Origin: Amphirosellinia nigrospora
Lineage: Eukaryota > Ascomycota > Sordariomycetes > Xylariales > Xylariaceae
Assembly (NCBI GenBank): GCA_004123355.1
Contig: SCHM01000004.1
Location: forward strand, 248,001-312,000
Direction of reading: 5' to 3'
Length of the DNA stretch: 64,000 nucleotides
The translations under genes and the position numbers were made by a program. This document shows, piece by piece, positions 11,972 through 24,500 of this stretch. The notes under the pieces are model-generated. The model was not told the origin of the DNA and ran no database searches. It saw only the letters and a program-made list of their open reading frames with translations. The number at the start of each line of letters is the position of its first letter. Position 1 is the first letter of the stretch.

Positions 11972-12448
11972 CGCACGACCTAGTCTCATGTTTCCGAGGG
12001 TATAATAGACCGATGCACTCTAGTTTAATTGTAAGCCCTTGTATTATTTTCACGGGGTATGTCACCTAGCTCACAGATCATGTGTCTTTAGGTCCACGTA
12101 CGGCATACTATAGGTATGTAGCCGTAGGATCTGTTGCATTTCCATTATTTAATTACAGGCAGACAGAGGAATCCCAACTACCACCTACCTCGATTATTAT
12201 CTCTGATTGGCTGCTTATAAGGTTCTTAGTGTGGAGCGTGCCAAGCTATTGCTGCGTGGGGTGCCGCTAGCCGCACAGATACCTACCTAACAGTAGGTAC
12301 CTAATAGGTACTTGTGTACCTATTTCCCAGTTTCCTACCTCGCTGTTGGGATATTGCTAAGTAGCGATATTAACGACCGTTGCTTGTTCAACCTCTCCAG
12401 CTCTCCAGCTCGCCATGAAGTCATGATCAATTCCTTCAGCTGTTCATC
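11972..12448. other. Intergenic, upstream of TRS130
   Basis: No gene is visible. A cluster of TACCTA/TAGGTA motifs lies at about 12,270-12,330, followed by a CT-rich stretch just before the TRS130 start, as is common in fungal promoters. Confidence 0.45.
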
Positions 12449-15400
12449 ATGGAACAGCCGTTTTCAACTTCCAAAGTAACAGGTATCGTGTCTACCCTGT
12501 CCTAGCCACCCACTCGGCTCCCTATTCTTACTCGTGTCGCCGCAGTCGAATATTTCGACCCCCACGATGTCTTCAAGCTCCTGGCACCTGGCCTGGTGCC
12601 GCGTCTGCCACTGCGCAACCTCCATTGGCAATCGCACGCCGGCCCCCTGCGCTCCATCGAGACCCTCCACGTCGAGCTGGTAGCCGCCGGCGACAAGAAC
12701 CCCTCGCCTCCCTACTCACATCCCCCCCCCGTCGTCGCATCAGCAGCAACAGCAGCGGCCGGAAAGCGATGGGTTCCAGATACAGGCCGCGGCTGGAGCT
12801 GTGTCGACCCAGTCCAACGAGGCTGTCGATCAGTCAGCCAACCGAAACAGCATCCCCACGAGACGACACCAGATTCCCGGCTTAAGGCGGACCCCCTATC
12901 TCAAGGTCTTGTTGGTGCGCTGTGACGATAACGATTCCTACAAGAGCCAAGTTAGGCAGGAGATCCGTGACTGGATAAAAGTCAACACACCGCCCTCCAC
13001 GTCGAAAAAGGTTAACGCCGCTGAGAACCACGACGCCTTCGAATGGCTCATCGTGCATGTCGTTATACCCAACACCGTGGCCGCCACCCAGCCTCGGAAG
13101 TCCGATGTCGGTTCTGGGTCCGAGAAGCCGTCTGCCGCCTCGAGGTGGCGCCCGGGATCGAGCACGCTGTTGGAGAAGCTGAGATGGGATTTCAATAGCT
13201 CGAGCAAAAGCGCCGTGGACCATGTGTCGCAGATTCGAATAGGTGTGAATGACGTCCCGTATGATCTTCTGCCGCGAGTCGTACCGGCCGTGCCCAGTGG
13301 CTATACCGAGACGGAGCAAGAGGCGGAGAACGCTTGGACTGACCTGATAGCAAAGTTCCGCAGCTTGATCCTCTCCAGCTTTGACATGCGGGTGAGTCAG
13401 TATGAGGAGGATATCAAGGAGAAGGATGCTCAGCGCAGTTTACCTGGTTGGAATTTTTGCACTTTTTTCATACTTAAAGAAGGGCTTGCACGTGGCTTCG
13501 AGAGTGTGGGCTTGGTGGAGGATGCTCTCGTGGGCTATGATGAGCTCAGCGTTGGACTGGATATGATCATCAAAGACCAAAGCCAGGGTAGATTGGGGTC
13601 GGCCGCAAATGCCCTCCCGGCGTATACTGAAGACTTGAAGAAACTGGCACTCAAGGCGAGGGCAGCAATGGTAGAGATGAGTTACGAAGAGGATGAAGTC
13701 GTGAATCTAGAGGCATCACAGCCAGCAGGCATTCAGTTCAAGGTTTCATACGACGATATACCTATCAGTGCCAACAAGAAGCCGTACCGCGATCTAATCG
13801 TCGCCAACAATGTCTCTATATTCGACTTTCGTTGTTATATCTTCGCAAGGCAGATATCGCTACTACTACGACTCGGGAATGCTTGGTCCACAAGGGAAGA
13901 ACTCCTCGCCAAGTTAAAAGAGCAACAAGAGTCGATTCTACATGGTGTGGCGCCCAGAGCGCCACCGCCCAAACATAAAGAAAACGAGCAAGAGGAATTA
14001 CCGATGTTGGCTGAAATATGTCAGAGGACCCTCGACTTTATTCCCTCAGTCTCCCAAGTCATGCGCAATGATCTACTGAGCGCCTTGTCAGATACATTCA
14101 AAGCGACAGAAGAGGAGGACCCAAGTGCTGTCATGCCATCTGATCCAATCACTACCGAGATAGTCGATAATTTGGTACTGTCATTTGCATTTTCTACGGC
14201 CCAGCAAATATTAGCCCAAACCTCCACCAAGTCACTTCCCATTCCTCTTCTACCCTGGGACCTCCCGATGCGCATGAACCCAAGGCCGCCATACCTGAGC
14301 CAAAAACAATGATGCATCCAGCTAGAAGCTCATCATTGCATGTAAGGATAGGAGGAACCGGTGTATCACGTCCACCACCAAGTCCGAATGTGTTCACTAC
14401 TGGACGACCACAAAGCATTTCGGATCACGAAGCTGCATCTTCGACATTCTTGAAGGCTGGCCTAGAAGATCTTGCAGCTAGGCGAGCAGAGCTTTATACC
14501 CTATCCAGAAACATACTGGAAGTGTCTGGCAAGAAACGTGGATGGAACAATGGCTGGGCCGATACCCCAGTCGTTAGCCAATCCACTATGGTTAACATGG
14601 TAGATATTGACCTTGGAGATGACGATTCCGCTCCGACACCGCAGATGGCCGAGCCGACTACCTCGATGTCTGGTATTGATAATAAGCTGCTGAAAGCCGC
14701 GCTTGACAATAGCGATGATTTCTACCGCCTCTACGAGATCCTCACTGACAAGGCTCTTCGCCATTACACAGTCGCCAACCATACTCATTCCATCCAGAGT
14801 ACTATGGCTGACCTTGCCGTACTCAAATATCATCTCAAAGATTATGCCTCTGCATCTTCTTATTTTTGGAGGACTACTCCCTTTTTTGGAGAGAGCGGAT
14901 GGAGCCTCTTAGAGCTGTCCATGTTGGTCATGTACTCGAGATGTCTTAAACAACTCCAACGCAAGGACGAATACGTAAAAGTCTTGCTGAAGTTAATATC
15001 GAAAGCGGCCGTTGCCGAGAAAGATCGGCGCCAGGCAAAGTCATCCTTCAACGCAGAGTCGCGGGAGTATCCTGAGACCGAGGAAATCCAGGGGCTCTTA
15101 GATGACTTGCTCATAGAAACAGGATCAGTCGTGAATGAGATGCGAGTCCGCTATTTAACTTCTTTGCTTCAATCGAGATTGATGGCACTCCAGAATATGA
15201 CGATGGCCGCGATGGCCTAGCGCTCCAGTTAAAGCTCGATAGTTTGTTGGTGGATAACTTGACCGTCGATTCAGCAAGTGTCAGAATTACCGATGCGTCT
15301 TCGAAGCCTTTGAAAGAGATATGGCTCAAACAAGAGGGCTTGATAACCATCCGACCGGGCAAGAGTAAGCTTAAAGTGCGAAGCAATGTAAGTGTGAAAG

Positions 15401-17198
15401 TTCTTTTATTTGCCATGATCATTGCTAATAAATTAGTATAGACTTTGATACCGGGTTCATATGAGATTGATAAGATCGACTTGAGAGCCGGTAAACTGTG
15501 CCTACATTTTGAGCGAGAGGTTGGATATCCTTCGGGTCAGACGAGCACCTTAATGAAATCACCTGCAGTCTTTATTTACCACCGAGCCAATACTCTTGAC
15601 ATCCGCCTCCGCACGTCAAAATTTATTCAGCTGGATCGTAACAACAGTGTTGATCTAGAACTGGATACAGGCTGGAATGATCTGAACAAAGTTGAGATCC
15701 GAGTCAAAGCCGCAACAGGAGGCTTACGACTACTTAGCAGCGAGGCTAAATGCCTAGATTCTTCTCTCGGCTTCTCTCATCCGCCAGAAGGGGGCGTGTT
15801 CTGTTCGGTTCGATCTCTGCTAAGACGATGATGAGAATACGGTTCCCATACACCTTGGAGCAGGACACTCCTACCATTTCCCTTCGCATAGAAGTTTCCT
15901 ATGAGACGGAACATGGAAGTTACTTCTTTTCAAAGATCCCTACAGCGTATACTAATCTTGCCCTCGGAGTGAATGTTCAAGATGTTTTCAAGCACAATGC
16001 CCTCTTCTCTCGGTTTACCGTTTCAACTGCAAGCTCAAGCCCTCTACGTTTGTTTAACAGCGAGCTATTAGGTTCGGATATGTTCGAGTCTACTTTTGGT
16101 GTTCCGCCTAGTGATCCAATGACGATCTTCCCCGACAACCGGCAAGTTTATTGTACAAGATCAAACGGAAGCCCGATGTGAAGAATGGCCCGAAGACACC
16201 CAAAACCATGTATCTCAAGTTGCATTACAGCGTTCTACTTGATGAGATCGAAGCGTTGGTTGAAAGTTCGTTCATGAAAACGCTCGACGACACCACATTA
16301 CGCCCACTGTCCCGACTGCTCATGTCGTTAGTGCTACCGCTGGTGCGCAATTATCTTACTGGACTCGATCTCGAACGTGCAGTACTCCTGGGGTTCATAC
16401 CAACATCATTCCTCTCTCGCGTCGAGTATTCAAAGGCACTCCATAGCCTAAGCAAAGAAAACGGTGGCACAGACCTAGCAGAATCTTTAGCATCATTCCT
16501 TCGAACCTGGCGAGCAGAAAACCCAACGCTCGTGTTCCCAACCACGAAGCTTGTGGAGCCATCGTCAATCCTAATCCCTGTTGATATTCCTTCCGTGGCT
16601 ATAGTTCACACAGCCGACATCAAACTTCAGCAGCAACTGACATCACCATCTCTCCCCTCTTCTCTCACGACCCCAACTGTGCGCACCCATCAGCTTCTTC
16701 CAGCCACATTGCATCTGAAATGGACACGGATGTGGGATACAATGACTCTGCCCCCATCACAAACTGATCTCGAATTCAGCTATGAACTTTCATCGTTACC
16801 TGACACATGGCTCCTCGGCGGGCGACGTCGCGGGCACTTTGTGATTCCTGCACCAGACAGCGACGATGAGCGTGGACGAAGCAGTACGCTCGATACAGAA
16901 GCTGAAATCCCTATCTTGTTGATCCCGCAACGCGAGGGATGGCTACCGTATCCGACTGTAGATATACGAGAGGTACAGTCAGATTCCCTTGACCGATAAC
17001 GCAGGGCCTAGGTCAGCACCGCGCCATGGATCCGAAGTCCAGCATGAGACAGATCTGAGGAATCTCGGCGAGACAGTTCACGTCGTCGCTGATATGAGTC
17101 GTGTTACGCTCAGCCTTGATGCCAGTGGGCCTGGAGGTGGCCCTCTTGTGTTAGGTGTTGATAGGGGGGAAGCTGAGGGGCGGGTCTTGGTTGCTTGA
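12449..17198 (+). CDS. TRS130: TRAPPII complex subunit Trs130 (TRAPPC10)
   Basis: Large subunit specific to the TRAPPII tethering complex, acting at the Golgi in Ypt31/Rab11 activation. Exon 1 starts at 12,449 (MEQPFSTSKVT). The intron at 12,483-12,545 joins it to VEYFDPHDVFKLLAPGLVPR and LPLRNLHWQSHAGPLRSIET, the family's hallmark N-terminus. Further recognisable parts are SLPGWNFCTFFILKEGLARG, GFESVGLVEDALVGYDEL and, near the C-terminus, beta-rich segments such as TLHLKWTRMW. A second intron, 15,388-15,441, has GTAAGT and a GCTAAT branch. About 1,500 residues, as expected. The frame changes in a C8 run at 12,722 and near 14,250, 15,165, 15,800, 16,160 and 16,990, while homology-like text continues on both sides. 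Confidence 0.92.
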
Positions 17199-18338
17199 CG
17201 AATAAATGGAAAAAGGGAGTCGTGCTAGGTCGGTTTGGCTGGAGTTACTTGACTTGCATGAGCAGATAGAAAGAATTACATATGCAGCTCGGTAGACGAA
17301 AGCTTACCTAATCCATATAGCGAATTCTTGCACTCTTCGTCGCGGTCCCTCGGGGCTATTTGACTTAAATATCGAGGGTTCAAACTTTGCTTCATTCAAC
17401 TCCGCGCGACGGCAGATTTGTAATAATCAGGTATTGATCCTCTTTTGATATGATCGAGTCCTATAAGCCTATCTAACAAATCAAACCAAAATCAGGAGCG
17501 CCGGTTATGGATCAATTAATCTCTCCGCATTGCTCTTTATACACATCCTTAGCATTATACATTCTCCTCGCTGCCTCTTGGGTATATGCATTCTAGGTGT
17601 TCTAGGTAGGACTGTCAGTCGTATGCGCAACTGGAGTGCACCACGAATTCGGCTTTACAACTTCATCACCTTACCCATAATGGTACTATTGATAAAGCTA
17701 TTACTTGGTCACATTGTGTCAACACGATGCCTACAACAAGTGCGGATGTCAACCTAGCTGGATGATATAAGTGATATTGGGCACCCATGCTAAAGGGTCG
17801 GACGAACTTGATAGATTCCGAGACCACGGCTGGCTGCCAAATGGTCGACGAAGTAGACCAACACCAGTTCCAGCTCGCTGCAAATAAGCACTACAACTCT
17901 CCCCATTTGTCAATGAGGCGACACTCTGCCACATCAAGGGATAAATAAATAGTGATTAGGCCAGGTACAAAAGCAAGAGTCCTAATACAAGACTAAAGCT
18001 TACAAGAAAGAAATGGAGACGAATACCACGAGCGTGATCCATGTTTGTAGCTGTAGGTTGCGTTTGAGGGACAAAATGGCCACTCCGCGACCTAGTAAGA
18101 AATGTATGTTTTGCCAGATGTCCGGCGAATCAGCACCTCTTGTCACAACTCACCCCAGAAAGTTACCAAGAAGCTCAATCGAAGGTGGTGTTGTGCCAAT
18201 TCTCTATTCTATCCATAGATAACGTTGGAAGCAGTGAAACCCAGCGTAAGATGAATTTCAATTGTTTACCTTAAGGCCAACATGGCCGGACGAGAGTGGG
18301 CGCGGCAACGCCTTAATTGATGAATTAAGACAGAGCTC
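17199..18338. other. Intergenic, no gene seen
   Basis: The 3' flank of TRS130, with scattered short open frames of no recognisable character. It marks the edge between the housekeeping genes and the accessory island. Confidence 0.45.
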
Positions 18339-18990
18339 ATGACCCGCCCATATTTCAGCAGATTCCGAAAGGGGTTCTCGTTTTTACATGCGGCATACTA
18401 TCGTGCAGTGGAGCTAGAGGAAAGGGATCGTTGGTTAACTTGGCTTCGCGAGTCACTCGGAGTGTGGGATTTGCCGCGGCTTGTTGACCCTTATGATCAG
18501 AGTATGCTCTCTGTAGACTTTGGGCATGTTCTAGGAACATAGCCATCAGAGGAGTTCCTCATGCTTCTGGAGGACGAATGGGGAACGTATGCGGGATATT
18601 TCGGACAACAAATTTCCGATAATGATTAGAGTAGGACGAATGAGGTACCAGGAGAAGCGAACGTGGTGATGGCACCTGCAATCCCCTCAGAGATACCTCA
18701 TTCACGATCACGGTCTTCCCAAAGAGTGCAGACCCAAAGTCTTTGGCCCTACAGCCACTCCTTGATATTCCAGAGCCACAGGAGGCTGGGTGGGAATTTC
18801 TAGAGAAATTTGGTGTTACTATTAAAGATAACGTTGTCGACATATATCTGCGGGCCTTGGGAAAGGTTAAGGGCTCTCAAGTGCCCAGGAAACTTATCAC
18901 CTAGCTGTATCGTAAGATTTAAGAGAAGAGTGATGAAAACCTAAGCGCTATTAAGTATATTTTACATAAAACAAAAGGCGTGGCTCCAAA
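18339..18990 (+). pseudogene. Remnant of a large fungal HSP90-like ATPase-domain protein
   Basis: Two decayed stretches in consecutive frames resemble the C-terminal half of a large filamentous-fungal protein family with an HSP90/histidine-kinase-type ATPase domain. The first (18,339-18,542) reads RDRWLTWLRESLGVWDLPRL. The second (about 18,740-18,960) reads LLDIPEPQEAGWEFLEKFGV then DNVDIYLRALGKVKG. Stops and frame changes interrupt it, and neither the N-terminal ATPase domain nor a start is present, so it is a fragment. The family assignment rests on memory of these segments and needs a profile search. Confidence 0.45.
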
Positions 18991-19069
18991 ATAGTATTTA
19001 TTGTACTAAATCTACAAGTAAAAAAAAAGTGTATATAGGGAACTTGCGTAACAAGTTCCAAGCTAAATA

Positions 19070-19197
19070 CTGTAGTGTGGCACCAACCACTTGGCTGGCC
19101 ACCACCCGTAGCTTGCTTTACTATGGGACACTAAATGGGTTAACTATATTGGATTGACTATGTAAAAAGGATAAAGGTCCCTACGCCTACACTACAG
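19070..19197. mobile_element. Possible MITE (128 bp)
   Basis: The inverted ends CTGTAGTGTGGC and (inverse) CTGTAGTGTAGGC are each bordered by TA (19,068-19,069 and 19,198-19,199), as expected for a Tc1/mariner-type MITE. The inverted match is only about 12 bases, so this is tentative. Confidence 0.35.
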
Positions 19198-19689
19198 TAC
19201 ATATAGCAGATGTAGGTCGCCACTCCTACATTTACCGTACTAACTAAAGCAACCTATTAATTAGAAAGCTTTACTTCCCTCGAATAAGTATTTACGAAAT
19301 AAATTAAGTATAAAAAGGAAAGCGAAGCTTAAAAAGTTAAGCAATAACCCTTAAAACTCTAAATAAATTCTGCAGCTTTTTGATTAGCCAAAAAGGACTC
19401 TATAAGCCTTTAATTGGTCAAACTCTAAATCAAAGCATCAACTACAACGTATTCGCACTTAAATAAACTATATAGCTTACGTACCGTAATAGCGAATATA
19501 GTCGCTAACAACCACTATATCTCGAATACGAATACGGCGCTTATATAAGCTATATAACACCGCCAACACGGTCAAAAATACGCGTTACAAAAAGGCCGGC
19601 TAGGGCGAGGGCCGGACCGTGAAGGACGGCGGCCGAGTTCCTAAAGGTCCAACCCTCCCGGGCGGAGCCCCTCTAAAAGTGTAAATTTG

Positions 19690-19800
19690 CGTAAGGGGTA
19701 AAAGTCTAGGGAGTAAAGGGTAAAAGTCTGGGGAATAAGGGGTAAAGGTCTAGGGAGTAAGGGGTCTAGGGAGTAAGAGGTCTAAGGAAAAAGTTTAGGA
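19690..19800. repeat. Imperfect tandem repeat (GGGGTAAAAGTCTAGGGAGTAA-like)
   Basis: Four to five degenerate copies of a roughly 20-25-base unit built on TCTAGGGAGTAAGGGGT. It lies immediately 3' of the FunK1 remnant, with no coding sense visible. Confidence 0.6.
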
Positions 19801-19858
19801 GCCAAGAGTATTCCCATCACTTAAATCGAAATGCTTTAGCACTTTGATTTACAACGTA

Positions 19859-20627
19859 TTAAAATAAAGCTTCGCCGGTAAAGCTTTCTATTTTAGTGAC
19901 AACTTGCTCGGCGCTACAGGGTATTTTAGTTTCTTCAAACTTTGCTAAAATAGGAGTATAAAGGTGATCCAGCTCAGCAGGCGTCCCGAGAAACATTTCG
20001 CCGAGATTATTTAAAGGGAAAAGAAGCAACCTAATACTATCGCAAAGCTCTTTAACAACCTCGAATGCCTCAAGGAATTCACCCAGAATCTTTTGAAAGC
20101 CATTATAGCCCATGTGGTATTGTTTCAAATCCAAGATGTTCTCGAAATTTCCTCTTCCCCACTTGTCCAACGGGCTTTGCAAGTTGTTACTATCGTCTTT
20201 CCATTAGGCTTTAGGCCGCGATGTACGCGCACACATCCAAAGCAAAACGTAAAAAAATGACTCGAGATCGTGGCGGTAAGTATGATCTTTTCTTATCAGC
20301 ACTTCTATTGCCATGAATGGCATAGTGCCAGTCTGCTCCTGTACCCCGGTTCGGCCGTCGGATAATAGTTTAGCCATATCAAGATCGATAAGCATGCCTT
20401 TAAACCCATCCGCCGTATAAGGGTTCGTGATAATAATGTTATTAAGGGAGATATCGCGGTGAAGAATGTTACCATCCAAGTAAAGAGACCGGTGTGCTTT
20501 GATCGCGCATATTGTCAAGGAATAGCGGATTGGCCGCAATAATACTGAGTTCGTTTTCGTCGAGCTCCATGTTTTAATGGCGTATAACGGTCGGGATAAA
20601 GGTAAGTCTCCTACCTCCAGCCGGAGC
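19859..20627 (-). pseudogene. FunK1-family protein kinase, C-terminal part
   Basis: Fungus-specific FunK1 kinase domain read on the minus strand. The catalytic loop is YLDGNILHRDISLNNIIITN, followed by MLIDLDMAKLL (the DFG-equivalent LID-D, usual in FunK1), TGTMPFMAIEVL (activation segment end) and YRHDLESFFYVLLWMC. The C-terminal lobe continues as LDKWGRGNFENILDLKQYHM down to the stop at 19,859. The frame changes near 20,190 and 20,570. The N-lobe is missing on this side because the Copia element starts at 20,628, exactly at this end. An open frame runs up to the junction and resumes for about 25 codons on the far side of the element (27,849-27,923). The kinase was therefore probably split by the insertion. 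Not functional as it stands. Confidence 0.75.
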
Positions 20628-20828
20628 TGTCAGATTCAGTAATATATGTTTATTAATCTATCTATATATCGCTACCAAGCTTAATTAAGGCATTTTTAGT
20701 ACAAAGTACTTAACGGGAGCACTAGCTACTAATTAAGCCCTGGCGCACTGCCACATATATTAAATAAACAACCGGGTAATCTATTTAATAATATATAAAT
20801 AGATCACTAGTTAGTACATAATCTAATA
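20628..20828 (-). repeat. Left LTR of the Copia fossil (3' LTR in element orientation)
   Basis: 201 bp, starting TGTCAGATTCAGTAATATAT and matching 27,648-27,848 over its full length, with no length differences that I can see. It is preceded by GGAGC. Confidence 0.88.
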
Positions 20829-21424
20829 TACCCTTTTAAAAAAGCAAATTTAGTTGTTTTTTTTAAATTTTTAGTTAGCAAGCGTATAATCTATATAAAG
20901 TATAATAAATAGATCGTTTATTAATATATTATAGTAATAAATACTTTATAACCTATATTTAGTATAAGTATTATAAAGCTAATTATTATTATATAATTAA
21001 ATAAATATAAACAATTATATAAGTATAATAGTTATATTTATTTATATAAATATTAGCCGTTTTTTTTTTTTTTTTTTTGTTTTTTAGCTACTATAGTTTC
21101 GAAATTTATAAATAAACAATTATGCGCACCCGTATACGCGTACTTTTTAAATAATAGCCGAAATTAATATTAATTTATATATAGTTTAATTAAATAATTA
21201 TAAGCTTTTAGTATATATTTAAGTTATTTTTAATAGTACGTATAATATTAATAGCTATTAAGCTTAATATTAATATATATTTAGTTATTAATACGTATAA
21301 TAAAACTTATACTATATATTTTTTTTTATAAATATTATTTATATGTTTGTATAATTTACTATTAAATAGCTCGGTAGTTTATTTTTATTTTTATTTTCGT
21401 TTTTAGGCGAAAAAATATTTTTGT

Positions 21425-21560
21425 TTACTGCCCCCGCCGCCCCTAGCTCGCCCTAGCCGGCCAATCTAGGTCGTACTAGGCATATAACGCCCGTAAAGCT
21501 TCGCCGCTATTGTTTTTCGTACGCCAGCTCGCCGAACTTTAGCCGCCGCCGCTATAACTA
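21425..21560. other. G+C-richer patch inside the RIP tract
   Basis: A short block (TGCCCCCGCCGCCCCTAGCT and following) stands out from its surroundings, which are almost purely A+T. It lies in the long stretch between the RT region and the 3' LTR. The C residues left are mostly not followed by A, so the patch may simply lack RIP target sites. Confidence 0.45.
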
Positions 21561-24500
21561 TTATTTTTAAAATTACTAACCTAACGTTAAGCTTTTTTAG
21601 TATTTTTATTAATTTAGCTAAACAAATAATTTAAGTAATATTAATCCTTGTTTTAGTTTTATTAAAGCGCTTATTTGCTACTATTATATTATTACTGCTA
21701 TGTTGTTTTTTCTATTACTATTAGCCCGGCTTATCGTTTATATAGTTATAAAATAATATAAGTTATTACTATACTATTTCCCGCTTTTAGCCGGAGCGTT
21801 TATTAGTTCGTTATAAAACTCCGTATTTTCGGTACGTTAAAAACGTTTTATAAATTATTTTAATAATAATTATATAAAAATAATTAATAATAAAACGTGC
21901 TATTAATATTATATTTTTAAATACGTTTAAAAGCTATAAATAATTTTTTATTTTAGTAGTTAAGTTAATAATTAGCTTTAAAAATATTAAATAAGCTTTT
22001 TATACTTTATATAATATTTTAATCGAGTATATTATTGCTATTATTACCGTTTTTACTATACGCTTTTCTACTAAGCTTATACGCCGGCTTACTACCTTGT
22101 GTACTATAGTACGTACTTTATTAAAGCTTTCTAAAGCAATAAAAAAAAAAAGAAAAAAAAAAAAAAAAAAAAAAAAAAAATAAGCCGGTTAAGATTAAGC
22201 TCCGGCTATTTAAGTAATAAAATCGCAGGCTTTTTTAAACAGTTGTTTTTTTTTTTTTTAAATTATATACAATAACCCTTAAAGCTTTAAATAAAAATTA
22301 ATTAATTTTCCTATTTATATTATAAACGCTTATAATTTAAATCTTAATATTTAATAAATAAAAATAAAATATAGTTAATTAATATTTATTCGGTTAATTT
22401 TCTGTTTATTAGTTAGTTTTCGATTTTTTTAATATAAATAATTAGCTTATTAATATTACTAGCTTAATAAATAGCTTAGCTAACTTTAGTTATTAAAAAA
22501 GTATTATTTATTATTAAATAAATAAAGCTTTAATAAAGCTATTAGCGATTATTTTGCTAATAAGTATATATATTATTATTAAAATTTTATTTTTAACTTT
22601 TTAACATAACTAATAGTTATAAATATTAACGTATTATAGCTTAATATATAAAAAAGCTAATTTTTTAATAATTAGCTTTATAGTTTGCTAGTTATTATAT
22701 TAAATTTAAATATATTATAAATATAAAGTTATACTAAGCTTAATAATAAGCTTATTAATATATATAATTTTTTTAATAGCTTAAGCTAACGCTAATAATT
22801 TAACTTTTATAATAAACGTTATAACTATATTTATTTATTAGCTTTTTAGCTTATAATCTTATTAAAAACTTTATAATATAAACTTAAAAGCTTTTTTTAT
22901 TAATAATATTATTAATAAATAATATATTACTAACTATTATAAAATTATCTTTATTACCGAATTATAATACGTAGTACTATATAAATAATAAATATAAAAG
23001 TATTTTATTTATAGCTTTATAATATTTAAAAAAAAATTATAGTTAAACTATAATAGCTTAAAAATAGCAAACGCTATATTTAGGCATATAATAATAGCTA
23101 TATATAAAATCGAACTTATTTTTTACTAATATTATTATATATTTAAAAATAAAACTATTCTTTTATATAAAAATAGCTTACTTGTTTTTATCGGAATAAT
23201 AATATATATTATAATATTTATATTTTAAAGCTTAGCGATTTTTTTAATATAAAAAGCTTAAAATAACTATAGTAATTATTTTTATTTATTTTAGATTATT
23301 TTTACTTTTAAAAACTACTATAAATTTTCGTTTTTAGTTAATTTATACTAGGATTTTAATATAATAATCGCTATATTAGCTAATTTAAAGCTTTTAAAAG
23401 TATATATAACTACTATATCGTTAACGTAAATAAAAATAAGCATTTTATTTTTAAAAAATAATAAAGTTTATAAAATATTAGTTTAAAACTAATTTCGTTT
23501 AATAATTTCGAAAGTTTTTTTTATTATAATAAAAAAAACTTTTATAAGCTATAAAAAGCTCGTAATAATTTAATTATAATATTTATTTTTTTATAACTAA
23601 AGAATATATATATAAACTTTTTTAATAAGTTTTATATTAATAAAGGCATTTATAATATTATATTATTTAAGTTTAAAATTAAATTTAGCAGCAATTATTA
23701 TTAAAATTTTAAACGATTTTTTTGCTAAAATATTTATATAAATATTCTTTTTATTATAGCTTAATTTTTAATTTCTATATATTATTAGCTAAGCTTTATA
23801 CTTATTATAATATTTATATTTATCGAATTTATATATATATACTTATATATAATTAAAAACTAATTTATTTAAAATCGAGCTTTTAGGCATTTTTTCCTAG
23901 GTTTTTATTTTTTAGTAGCTTTATAAATAAATATATTTTATTTGTTTAAAATAATTTTTTAATAAATATAAATTGAACTTTTTATACTACTTTAGAAATA
24001 AAAGCAGATTTTAATAATATATACGCTTTTTTTAAAATAATAATTCTTATAAATAAGCTTTAAAATAACGTATCACTAGTTTAAAAAACTTTTTTTTATT
24101 TAGTTTATAAGCTTTTATAAAATATTTTTTTTTTTATTTCGTTTAAAGCTTTTATTAATATTTAATACTTATAATTAAATAAATAATAAATAGTGAGCTT
24201 TTATAAAGACATTTCTTTTTTCGTTTTGCTTAAAGCTTCTATTAATATTTAATATTTATAATTAGGTGGGTAATAAATAATAAACTTTTATAAAAACATT
24301 TTTTTATAAGTTAATATTGTTTTTTTTTATATTTAATATTTAAGGGAGCTTTTTAGCAGTTTAGCCTTTTATGCTTTAATAATCGCTTTTTTATTTATAG
24401 TAAATAACCTATATAATCGAGCTATATTAAAATATATAGCTTATAGTTTAATAAATTAATTTAAAAATATAAACTTATTTTAATTTTAATATAAATAGCT

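Larger units (their letters stand above)
18991..19858. other. A+T-rich flank of the island
   Basis: A mostly RIP-like composition with a patch of higher G+C (about 19,580-19,680). It holds the small inverted-repeat element at 19,070-19,197 and a tandem tract at 19,690-19,800, listed separately. No gene is seen. Confidence 0.4.

Noticed and set aside
19690-19800. CRISPR-like array.
   Set aside because: The units are imperfect, contiguous and without spacers, and the organism is a eukaryote; it is a simple tandem repeat.
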